This document shows, piece by piece, positions 1 to 6,402 of a stretch of 7,787 bases of DNA (positions within the stretch are counted from its first letter, which is position 1; every line of letters begins with the position of its first letter). The notes beneath the pieces were generated by a model. That model did not search any database and was not told the origin of the DNA. It saw nothing but the letters and a program-made list of their open reading frames with translations. Position numbers and translations under genes: made by a program. The DNA comes from Gammaproteobacteria bacterium (GTDB lineage Bacteria > Pseudomonadota > Gammaproteobacteria > Pseudomonadales > Halieaceae). The stretch lies in assembly GCA_018222695.1 (NCBI GenBank), contig JAAEZV010000074.1, positions 1 to 7,787 of the forward strand, read 5' to 3'.

Positions 1-519
1 GACACCAATACCCATGGTGTAGACATCGTAGTATCGACTTACACCGAGTGGCTGGGCGGCACGACCGACTGGAACCTCGCGTACAACAACAACAGAACTG
101 AAGTGGAGAAGTTCAACCCTGACACCATTGGCCCCGGCCGTATCCGCCAGATTGAGCAGACCACACCCGAGACTCGTTGGAACCTGTCTGCGAATCACAC
201 GGTGGGTAACTTCCGCGTCCTCGCTCGCTTGAGCTTCTACGACGAGTGGTACGACAGTTTCGAGAATGACGTATTTGGTACGGATGCTGTCTTTGACAGC
301 GAGTACCTGATCGACCTCGAAGTCGAGTACCGCATTGGTGACCATTCGAGCATTCTGATCGGCGGTAACAACGTTACCGACAACAGCGGTCAGAAGGCGA
401 CTGACGTCAACAATCTTGGCTTCAACAGTGCGACCATTCTCGGTAACACCTACAGCCAGTACTCACCCTTTGGTATCAGTGGTGCATTCTGGTACGCACG
501 CTACCGCTACAACTTCTAA
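1..519 (+). CDS. TonB-dependent outer-membrane receptor, C-terminal part
   Basis: This is the 3' end of a gene that begins before the window; the frame is open from base 1, so the GTG at 103 is not a real start. The 172 visible residues read as alternating beta strands rich in Tyr, Trp, Phe and Asn, as in the last strands of a TonB-dependent receptor barrel. The segment GGNNVTDNSG matches the usual 'G.nNl.D' motif before the final strands. The protein ends in ARYRYNF, with a terminal Phe and alternating aromatics, which is the outer-membrane beta-signal read by the BAM complex. Such receptors import siderophores, vitamins, sugars or peptides across the outer membrane using TonB-ExbBD energy. 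The plug domain and TonB box lie outside the window, so the ligand cannot be judged. A strong terminator follows 24 bases after the TAA stop, so this gene ends its transcription unit. Confidence 0.9.
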   Translation, partial: DTNTHGVDIVVSTYTEWLGGTTDWNLAYNNNRTEVEKFNPDTIGPGRIRQIEQTTPETRWNLSANHTVGNFRVLARLSFYDEWYDSFENDVFGTDAVFDSEYLIDLEVEYRIGDHSSILIGGNNVTDNSGQKATDVNNLGFNSATILGNTYSQYSPFGISGAFWYARYRYNF

Positions 520-541
520 ACTGTAGTCAGCATGTGACCGT

Positions 542-564
542 AAGGGGGCTTCGGCCCCCTTTTT
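542..564 (+). terminator. Intrinsic terminator of the TonB receptor gene
   Basis: A perfect hairpin GGGGGC-TTCG-GCCCCC (544-559), extended by two A-T pairs, with a stable UUCG tetraloop, is followed directly by a run of T (560-564). It lies 24 bases past the receptor stop codon and 50 bases before the amidohydrolase start. There is no T-tract on the opposite strand, so it acts on the plus strand only. It implies that the next gene has its own promoter or depends on read-through; I see no convincing -35/-10 pair in the remaining 50 bases. Confidence 0.93.
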
Positions 565-614
565 ATTGCCCCAAATAAGGCTTAGGCTCGGCGCTCGCCC
601 TACGGAAACTCCCT

Positions 615-2312
615 ATGCATCCCCTGCAACCTCTGGCGGCCCTCATCTTGGCCGCGACCGCACTAATGAGCTGTCAATCCCAGACAGAATCTCCGGATAC
701 GATCGTGCTGGGACAGCTGGTCACCATGGATCCACAGCAGCCACAAGTCAGTGCGGTTGCCATCAGCAACGGCCGCTTCAGTTTCGTAGGAGAGCGCGAT
801 GCGGCGCTCGCACTACGGGGCCGCGATACCCGGGTGATTGATCTAGCCAATGCGACGGCTTACCCCGGGCTCATCGACGCACACGTACACGTTGCTGGCA
901 TCGGGTCTGCGCAGCGCTCAGTAGATCTCACCGGCGCCAGCAGCTTCAGTGAGCTCATTAATCGCGTGGCCGCCAGAGCAAGCACGCTACGAGCGGGCGT
1001 CGTGGTGCAGGGCCGAGGATGGCACCAAAGCAAATGGCTGAATCCGCCCGCCGGTCATTTTGAGGGATTTCCCACACACCACGCGCTGTCCGAGGCCGTT
1101 CCCGACCATCCGGTGGTGCTTGAGCACGCTAATGGCCATTCGGCGTTACTGAATCAGCGTGCCATGGAGCAGCTGGGCATCAACGCCGACACGACCCCCC
1201 CGGAAGGCGGCGCGATTGTCATGTTGGATGGACAACCTACCGGCCTTCTCCATGAGACAGCCATCGATCTTGCCGCTCCGCTTCAGACATACGATCTTCA
1301 AACGGCGGAAGAGCTTGTCGAGCTGGCGCAACGACACCTCCTCAGTGAGGGCATCACCACCGCGCACGATGCAGGAGCGCTGCAAGTGGACCTCGCAGCG
1401 CAGTGGGCCATGGCACGTCGTGGTGATCTGAATATGCGCCTCTACTCCATGGTGTACGCCTCTGATGAGGGCGCGCTGAGTGAGTGGCTTGCCCGAGGCC
1501 CAATGATCAACGCCGGAAACTCTAAGCTGACCGTGCGCTCCATCAAGGTTCAAGCAGATGGCGCACTCGGTTCCCGCACAGCGTGGCTCCACGCCCCCTA
1601 TACCGACGCACCCAACACCTCGGGCATCCTCACTTATGACCTGGATGCGCTCTCAGCGCTTATTCGAGACTCTCGAGAGGGTGATTGGCAGATCAACGTC
1701 CACGCCATCGGCGACCGTGCCAATTCTGAGGTGCTTGCTGTGTTTGCACCGTTTACCGCAAAGAGCAGCAACCACCGCTTTCGTATTGAGCACGCCCAGC
1801 ATCTGCGACTGGGAGACGGCCCGCTTTTTGCCGAGCAAGGCGTGATTGCTTCTATGCAACCGATCCATCTCAGCTCCGACCGGCCCTGGGCCATTGGCCG
1901 TCTCGGCAAGCTGCGCATCGAACAAGGTGCCTACATTTGGCGAGACCTGCTCAACGCAGGGGTAGTCGTCGCATCCGGCACCGACGCGCCCGTGGAGCCC
2001 GTCGACCCGATCGCCAACTTCTATGCGGCCGTGACCAGAAAAACCCTGCAAGGAGTGCCCGAAACGGGCTTTGAGCCAGCGCAGAAACTCACGCGCATGG
2101 AGGCGCTGTACGCCATGACCCTGGCCGCAGCCTACGCCGCGTTTGAGGAGCAGGATAAAGGCTCAATCGAAGTCGGCAAGCTGGCGGACCTGACCGTGCT
2201 CAATCAGGATCTGATCACCGTCCCCGAGGCGGAAATTCTCAACACAGATGTTCTGCTGACTATAGTCGGTGGCGAAGTCGCCTATCAGCGGGATGAGAAT
2301 GCCCTCCCCTGA
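615..2312 (+). CDS. Lipoprotein amidohydrolase, YtcJ-like (Amidohydro_3) family
   Basis: A complete 565-residue metal-dependent hydrolase of the amidohydrolase superfamily, Amidohydro_3 group (YtcJ / N-substituted formamide deformylase-like). The ATG at 615 is preceded by GGAA seven bases upstream and gives an N-terminus with a hydrophobic stretch and lipobox LMSC, so Cys20 is probably lipidated; Gln at +2 suggests sorting to the outer membrane. Metal-site motifs appear in order: DAHVH (His90, His92), the family segment HANGHSALLN (171-180), IKVQADGALGSRTA (310-323, Lys311 a possible metal bridge), HAIGDRA (His363), RIEHAQH (His393) and SGTDAP (Asp457). The C-terminus has the usual small beta domain (KGSIEVGKLADLTVLN). 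The expected reaction is hydrolysis of an amide, imide or similar C-N bond in the periplasm; the substrate is unknown. The gene ends with tandem stops TGA TAA. The upstream TonB receptor may be functionally linked, but a terminator separates them. Confidence 0.92.
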   Translation: MHPLQPLAALILAATALMSCQSQTESPDTIVLGQLVTMDPQQPQVSAVAISNGRFSFVGERDAALALRGRDTRVIDLANATAYPGLIDAHVHVAGIGSAQRSVDLTGASSFSELINRVAARASTLRAGVVVQGRGWHQSKWLNPPAGHFEGFPTHHALSEAVPDHPVVLEHANGHSALLNQRAMEQLGINADTTPPEGGAIVMLDGQPTGLLHETAIDLAAPLQTYDLQTAEELVELAQRHLLSEGITTAHDAGALQVDLAAQWAMARRGDLNMRLYSMVYASDEGALSEWLARGPMINAGNSKLTVRSIKVQADGALGSRTAWLHAPYTDAPNTSGILTYDLDALSALIRDSREGDWQINVHAIGDRANSEVLAVFAPFTAKSSNHRFRIEHAQHLRLGDGPLFAEQGVIASMQPIHLSSDRPWAIGRLGKLRIEQGAYIWRDLLNAGVVVASGTDAPVEPVDPIANFYAAVTRKTLQGVPETGFEPAQKLTRMEALYAMTLAAAYAAFEEQDKGSIEVGKLADLTVLNQDLITVPEAEILNTDVLLTIVGGEVAYQRDENALP

Positions 2313-2439
2313 TAATGCTGGTCAGCGTTTTCGATGTTGAACTCACTCGCGCGCTTTAGTCCTTTCCAAGAACCACGAAACGCCCAGTACCCAATCACTG
2401 AATTAATCGTTACAGGATAGCGCCTCTGGATTAGAGTCC

Positions 2440-2474
2440 AAAAAAAACCGCGGTGGAAGCCGCGGTTTCTTTTT
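2440..2474. terminator. Bidirectional terminator between amidohydrolase and pnp
   Basis: A perfect stem AACCGCGG / CCGCGGTT (2446-2453 with 2460-2467) with the six-base loop TGGAAG is flanked by eight A on the left (2440-2447) and by TTTCTTTTT on the right (2466-2474). On the plus strand it ends the amidohydrolase transcript, 134 bases past its stop; on the minus strand the A-run becomes a U-tract and it ends the pnp transcript, about 45 bases past the pnp stop. The remaining intergenic bases 2313-2439 show no gene, RNA gene or clear promoter. Confidence 0.92.
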
Positions 2475-2512
2475 GGCGACGCAAATCAATGCGCCGCGCG
2501 ATGTGAGCAGGA

Positions 2513-4651
2513 TTACTCCTCAGCCAGCGACTCTTGCTCTGGCTCAGCGGTATCTACTGAGTCAGCTGCGTCAGCTGCCACCTCACGCATGGACAGCTTG
2601 ATGCGGCCACGCTGGTCCACATCCAGAACCTTCACCTGCACTTCCTGACCTTCGGACAGATAGTCGGTCACATTCTCAACACGCTCTTCGGCGATCTGTG
2701 AAATGTGCACCAACCCATCCTTGCCGGGCAGAATCGTGACAAAGGCACCGAAGTCGACAATGCGTGCCACTTTACCCGTGTAGATCGCACCCACCTCAGC
2801 CTCAGCGGTAATCGACTGAATCATCTCGATGGCAGCGTCTCGCGCGGCCGCGTTCTGACCAAAGACCTTCACGGTACCGTCATCATCGATATCCACCGTG
2901 GCACCGGATTCTTCTGTGATCTGGCGAATCGTTGCACCACCCTTGCCGATTATGTCGCGGATCTTGTCTTGATCCACCTTCAGCGTCGTCATGCTGGGTG
3001 CATTCTCAGAAGTGATCTCACGCGGCGCGTCCAGAACCGTATTCATCTGTCCCAGAATGTGCAGGCGAGCTTCGAGAGCCTGCTCGAGCGCGCGCTCCAT
3101 GATTTCTTCGTTGATCCCTTCGATCTTGATGTCCATCTGCAGCGCAGTCACGCCCTTGGCCGTACCCGCCACCTTAAAGTCCATGTCACCAAGGTGATCC
3201 TCATCACCCAGAATGTCAGTCAGAACAGCGAACTGGTTGCCGTCTTTCACCAGGCCCATGGCAATCCCTGCCACTGGCGCAGACAGCGGTACGCCTGCTG
3301 CCATCATCGAGAGCGAACCCACACAAACCGATGCCATAGAGCTGGAGCCATTGGACTCAGTAATCTCTGACACCACACGAACGGTGTAGGGAAATTCATC
3401 TTCACTCGGCAACACTGCAGCCAGACCACGACGCGCGAGTCGACCGTGACCGATCTCTCGACGGCTCGTAAAGCCGATACGTCCCGCTTCCCCTACGGAG
3501 TAAGGAGGGAAGTTGTAGTGGAGCATGAAGGGGTCTCGACGCTCACCTTCCAGCGCGTCAATGATCTGTGCGTCCCGGGTCGATCCGAGCGTCACAGCAC
3601 CAATCGCCTGGGTCTCACCACGGGTGAACAATGCCGAGCCATGTGCTTTAGCAAGGACATCCACTTCGCAGGCAATCGCACGTACGGTGCGATTATCTCG
3701 CCCGTCGATACGGGGTTCGCCAGCAAGGATCCGACCCCGAACAATCTGCTTCTCAAGGCTTTTGAAGATATCCTTGATGTCATCTTCCGCAGGGCCGTCC
3801 TCGGTCGCCAATTGCGCCACGACCTCGTCTTTAACCTGACCCACGCGCTCATAACGCTCTGTTTTCTCAGTAATGCGGTATGCCTCACCCAGAGGGCCTG
3901 AAGCAGCCGCCTCAACCGCTGCAACCAATTCGGCATCGGCTTGGGGTGCCTGCCAGTCCCAACGGGGCTTACCTGCCTCGCTGACGAGCTCGTTAATGGC
4001 GTTAATGACGGTTTGCATTTCCTGGTGCGCGAACAACACGGCACCCAGCATCTGATCTTCAGTCAGCTCTTTGGCTTCTGACTCCACCATCAGCACAGCG
4101 TCTTTGGTGCCGGCGACAACCATGTCTAGCTGGCTATCTGCCAAAGCCGAATAACTCGGGTTCAGGATGTAGCCGCTGGCTTCGGTGAAGCCAACGCGGG
4201 CTCCGCCGATAGGGCCATTGAACGGGCATCCGGAAAGCGCCAGCGCTGCAGAAGTGCCAATCATGGCTGGAATATCAGGGTCGGTCTCTTTATCGGCCGA
4301 CATGACCGTACACACAACTTGAACCTCATTCATAAAGCCATCTTCGAACAGAGGGCGAATGGGTCGATCAATCAGTCGCGAGGTCAGCGTCTCTTTTTCA
4401 TTAGGCCGGGCTTCGCGCTTAAAGAACCCGCCCGGAATTTTACCGACCGAGTAGGTTTTCTCTATGTAATGCACGGACAGCGGAAAAAACGGCTGTCCTG
4501 GCTTGGCTTTTTGCTCAGCAACCACGGTACACAGCACGCTGGTGCTGCCCATGGTTACCATGACCGAGCCTGTCGCCTGTCGCGCAATACGGCCCGTTTC
4601 CAGCGTGACTTCATGGTCACCGTACTGGAAGGTTTTCTTCACTACATTCAC
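2513..4651 (-). CDS. pnp: Polynucleotide phosphorylase (PNPase)
   Basis: A complete 712-residue polyribonucleotide nucleotidyltransferase, close to the 711 of E. coli. It degrades RNA 3' to 5' by phosphorolysis, releasing nucleoside diphosphates, as a cytoplasmic trimer and as part of the RNA degradosome in many proteobacteria. Order of domains: first RNase PH domain (about 1-215), all-helical linker (about 240-310), second RNase PH domain (about 315-550), KH domain (about 553-612) with the GKGG loop at 569-572, and S1 domain (about 620-690). Catalytic elements are present: FTRGETQ (342-348), GSSS with Ser437-Ser438, and [10 protein letters not shown] with Asp485 and Asp491. A short acidic tail ends in SLAEE. 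The start is GTG, chosen because GGAG lies seven bases upstream and the next residues align with the family N-terminus (KFQYG-like KTFQYG). It is the last gene of the operon, 52 bases after rpsO. Confidence 0.98.
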   Translation of the reverse strand: MNVVKKTFQYGDHEVTLETGRIARQATGSVMVTMGSTSVLCTVVAEQKAKPGQPFFPLSVHYIEKTYSVGKIPGGFFKREARPNEKETLTSRLIDRPIRPLFEDGFMNEVQVVCTVMSADKETDPDIPAMIGTSAALALSGCPFNGPIGGARVGFTEASGYILNPSYSALADSQLDMVVAGTKDAVLMVESEAKELTEDQMLGAVLFAHQEMQTVINAINELVSEAGKPRWDWQAPQADAELVAAVEAAASGPLGEAYRITEKTERYERVGQVKDEVVAQLATEDGPAEDDIKDIFKSLEKQIVRGRILAGEPRIDGRDNRTVRAIACEVDVLAKAHGSALFTRGETQAIGAVTLGSTRDAQIIDALEGERRDPFMLHYNFPPYSVGEAGRIGFTSRREIGHGRLARRGLAAVLPSEDEFPYTVRVVSEITESNGSSSMASVCVGSLSMMAAGVPLSAPVAGIAMGLVKDGNQFAVLTDILGDEDHLGDMDFKVAGTAKGVTALQMDIKIEGINEEIMERALEQALEARLHILGQMNTVLDAPREITSENAPSMTTLKVDQDKIRDIIGKGGATIRQITEESGATVDIDDDGTVKVFGQNAAARDAAIEMIQSITAEAEVGAIYTGKVARIVDFGAFVTILPGKDGLVHISQIAEERVENVTDYLSEGQEVQVKVLDVDQRGRIKLSMREVAADAADSVDTAEPEQESLAEE

Positions 4652-4658
4652 GTATTTT

Positions 4659-4662
4659 CTCC
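4659..4662 (-). promoter_or_regulatory. Ribosome binding site that fixes the pnp GTG start
   Basis: On the minus strand GGAG sits seven bases before the GTG at 4651. There is no in-frame ATG near it, so this site decides the start. The hairpin at 4674-4692 ends 11 bases upstream, leaving the site itself unpaired. Confidence 0.8.
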
Positions 4663-4673
4663 AAATATGACGA

Positions 4674-4692
4674 GGCCGGCTCTGGGCCGGCC
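4674..4692 (-). other. GC-rich hairpin in the rpsO-pnp spacer
   Basis: On the minus strand GGCCGGC, loop CCAGA, GCCGGCC form a perfect seven-pair stem beginning 11 bases after the rpsO stop. No U-tract follows, so it is not a standard intrinsic terminator. In E. coli the rpsO-pnp spacer carries a terminator and, in the pnp leader, a long stem cut by RNase III through which PNPase limits its own synthesis. Here the spacer is only 52 bases, so this hairpin could be a 3' stabiliser of rpsO mRNA, a processing site or an attenuator. The structure is seen; the role is inferred. Confidence 0.7.
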
Positions 4693-4703
4693 CTGACTGG
4701 TCC

Positions 4704-4973
4704 TCAGCGGCGCAGACCCAACCGCTTGATCAATTCCGCATAGCGGGCGGTGTCTTTTTGCTTGAGGTAGTCGAGTAACTTTCGACGCTGGTTCACCATG
4801 CGAATCAAACCACGTCGTGAGTGGTGATCCTGAGCATGATCCTTAAAGTGAGACTGCAGTTGCTCAATGTTTGCTGTGAGCAGAGCGACCTGTACTTCCG
4901 GAGATCCGGTATCGCCCTCAGACTGCTGATAATCCTTAACAATTTGTGCCTTGACGGCTGCTTCCAACGCCAT
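4704..4973 (-). CDS. rpsO: 30S ribosomal protein S15
   Basis: A complete 89-residue S15, the same length as in E. coli. S15 is a primary 16S rRNA binding protein that fixes the three-way junction of helices 20-22 and nucleates assembly of the small-subunit platform. Diagnostic segments are [22 protein letters not shown] (TGS-E motif and helix 2), [23 protein letters not shown] (the rRNA-binding core with the DHHSRRGL signature), and the C-terminal RLGLRR. The ATG start has GGAG eight bases upstream (4982-4985). An 84-base leader separates it from truB and can fold into a structure suited to S15 feedback control. pnp follows after 52 bases. Confidence 0.98.
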   Translation of the reverse strand: MALEAAVKAQIVKDYQQSEGDTGSPEVQVALLTANIEQLQSHFKDHAQDHHSRRGLIRMVNQRRKLLDYLKQKDTARYAELIKRLGLRR

Positions 4974-5057
4974 GGTTGTTTCTCCAACCCGCTTGATGAA
5001 TCGAGCCTATCCGTGCAGGTTTACAGACAGGTTCGTGGAACGGCGCTTGCCGCTTGT
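4974..5057 (-). promoter_or_regulatory. rpsO leader: two hairpins and possible pseudoknot, candidate S15 autoregulatory element
   Basis: Reading the minus strand, a first hairpin AGCGGC-AAGC-GCCGTT (5054-5039, six pairs, one G-U) is followed by a second, CCTGTCTGT / ACGGATAGG (5031-5023 with 5014-5006), nine pairs with two G-U wobbles and the loop AAACCTGC (5022-5015). The loop bases AACCT can pair with GGGTT at 4990-4986, directly beside the GGAG Shine-Dalgarno site at 4985-4982. This would make a pseudoknot that controls access to the ribosome site. E. coli S15 represses its own translation through a pseudoknot at the same place, and S15 is known to favour G-U/G-C features. The base pairs are seen; binding by S15 is inferred. 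No convincing promoter for rpsO was recognised here. Confidence 0.5.
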
Positions 5058-5981
5058 CTATTGGGCGAGAAGTCTCTTTGGGGCTAGTTTCCCATCATCT
5101 CGCATATCGCCCACGCCGAGAAAACCCCCCCCCGCGTCAGCGATGCGCACCATACCACTCTGGGGCCCGTTTGGCACTAGTACAGGTTGGCCCTGCCGAA
5201 TGTAAAAAGTTGCGGCCTCAGACAGTGATAGGCGGGGCAAATGCTGTATGCAGGACTCAATCGGCTTCAACAACACATCCAGATCTGAATCGCCCCCGGC
5301 CTTTCTCACCGCGGTCAATTGCTCGGGGGTGACACAATCATCGAGGACGAAAGGTCCAGACTGGCATCGGCGCAGCGCCGCGACGTGCGCCGGCACACCC
5401 AGCGCGTCGCCAAGGTCTTCAGCCAGGGTACGAATATAAGTGCCTTTGCTGCACTGGACCCGCACCGTGAGACGCGCCTGCTCACCGGGCTCAAAGGACA
5501 GCAGTTCAAAACGATAGATATGAACCGGCCTGGGCGCACGCTCAACCTGCTCACCCGCACGAGCACGCTTGTAGAGTGGCTGGCCATCAACCTTCAGTGC
5601 AGAGTACATGGGTGGCACCTGTTCAATAGCGCCGGTCAGCGTTTTCATCGCCTGAGTCAGTTCGACTTCCGTGAGTTGGGAGGCAGACGCTTTGGCAATC
5701 ACCGCGCCATCGGCGTCGGCGGTTTCAGTGCCCACACCCAGGACAAAGGTGCTCTCGTACCCCTTGTCCGCATCGAGCAAAAACTGCGAGAACTTGGTGG
5801 CCTCACCAAAACACAGCGGCAGCACCCCTGTTGCCAGCGGATCAAGACTGCCTGTATGGCCAGCCTTGGCGGCCCCAAAAAGGCGCTTGGCTTGCTGGAG
5901 GGCTGCATTCGATGACATGCCGGATGGCTTGTCGAGCACCAGCAGACCGTCTATCTGTCGCCCCTTCCTCCGACGCGCCAA
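5058..5981 (-). CDS. truB: tRNA pseudouridine(55) synthase TruB
   Basis: A complete 307-residue enzyme, similar to the roughly 314 of E. coli, that converts U55 of the T-loop to pseudouridine in most tRNAs and also acts as a tRNA folding chaperone. The family signature GHTGSLDPLATG (41-52) holds the catalytic Asp47; DKGY gives the conserved Tyr75, and GTYIRTLAEDLG (180-191) is the second conserved active-site segment with Arg184. The C-terminal part from about 250 is a PUA-like RNA-binding domain (FYIRQGQPV...VGDMRDDGKLAPKRLL). The start is TTG, two bases after the rbfA TGA; the residues MARRRKGRQIDGLLVLDKPSG align with the family start, and the next Met is residue 22, inside the conserved core. 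No strong Shine-Dalgarno is seen, so coupling to rbfA translation is likely. A run of nine G (5125-5133) falls in codons 283-286. Confidence 0.97.
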   Translation of the reverse strand: MARRRKGRQIDGLLVLDKPSGMSSNAALQQAKRLFGAAKAGHTGSLDPLATGVLPLCFGEATKFSQFLLDADKGYESTFVLGVGTETADADGAVIAKASASQLTEVELTQAMKTLTGAIEQVPPMYSALKVDGQPLYKRARAGEQVERAPRPVHIYRFELLSFEPGEQARLTVRVQCSKGTYIRTLAEDLGDALGVPAHVAALRRCQSGPFVLDDCVTPEQLTAVRKAGGDSDLDVLLKPIESCIQHLPRLSLSEAATFYIRQGQPVLVPNGPQSGMVRIADAGGGFLGVGDMRDDGKLAPKRLLAQ

Positions 5982-5983
5982 CG

Positions 5984-6391
5984 TCAGTCTGCCGTTTCTG
6001 AGGCGTCCTCGGGACCACCTGTGTGCAATTGCTCGTCTGCCTGACGCACTTCTCTCAGCAGGCTCTCCATGTCACGTCCTCGTCCCACGCTCTCATCGAA
6101 TCGGAAGCTGAGTCTGGGTACGGTGCGCATGGCAGAGGCCTTAGCCAACTCGGATCGGAGGAACCCAGATACTTTTGATAACACGGCTGTCACCTCCGCA
6201 CGTTCCTCGGGTGACGCATCACTCATCAATGTGAAGAACACTTTGGCGTGGGACAGATCGCGGCTTACCTCTACGCCAGTAAGATTCACTTCCTGAACGC
6301 GAGGGTCTCGCACCGTGCTTTGCAACAGCCGCGCCAGCTCTTCATGCAGAAAATGACTGACGCGCTGAGTTCTCTCAAACTCCTTGCCCAT
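5984..6391 (-). CDS. rbfA: Ribosome-binding factor A
   Basis: A complete 135-residue protein, against 133 in E. coli. RbfA binds the 30S subunit near the 5' helix of 16S rRNA, helps its late maturation and is needed in the cold. The KH-like fold is recognisable from the N-terminal helix EFERTQRVSHFLHEELARLLQ, then RDPR, the conserved VEVSRDLSHAKVFFT strand, the SGFLRSELAK helix, and VPRLSFRFDESV. The tail beyond about 120 is acidic and low in complexity, as usual. The ATG is 11 bases after the infB stop with no clear Shine-Dalgarno, and the stop is two bases before truB, so the three genes are probably translated in a coupled way. Confidence 0.97.
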   Translation of the reverse strand: MGKEFERTQRVSHFLHEELARLLQSTVRDPRVQEVNLTGVEVSRDLSHAKVFFTLMSDASPEERAEVTAVLSKVSGFLRSELAKASAMRTVPRLSFRFDESVGRGRDMESLLREVRQADEQLHTGGPEDASETAD

Positions 6392-6402
6392 GACGGTGTG
6401 CT

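Noticed and set aside
103..519. GTG at 103 as the start of a small separate gene
   Set aside because: The frame is open back to base 1 and the upstream residues continue the beta-barrel pattern, so this is an internal Val of the TonB receptor.
565..614. Possible promoter for the amidohydrolase (TTGCCC followed by TAGGCT)
   Set aside because: The spacing between the two boxes is about 12 bases, too short for a sigma-70 promoter, and both boxes match poorly.
566..841. Open frame of 91 codons on the plus strand before and over the amidohydrolase start
   Set aside because: Out of frame with the amidohydrolase, low complexity, no ribosome site; the overlapping frame has a clear lipoprotein signal and catalytic motifs.
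1146..1592. Open frame of 148 codons on the minus strand inside the amidohydrolase gene
   Set aside because: Shadow of a gene with clear catalytic motifs; Cys- and His-rich composition without any motif arrangement.
2705..3370. Open frame of 221 codons on the plus strand, antisense to pnp
   Set aside because: It lies wholly inside the well-conserved pnp gene, has no recognisable domain and is rich in His, Arg and Cys as expected from a GC-rich shadow frame.
3446..3901. Open frame of 151 codons on the plus strand, antisense to pnp
   Set aside because: Antisense shadow of PNPase codons, with no ribosome site or family resemblance.
5319..5915. Open frame of 198 codons on the plus strand, antisense to truB
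   Set aside because: Entirely within truB, whose own frame is conserved from end to end; composition is that of a shadow.
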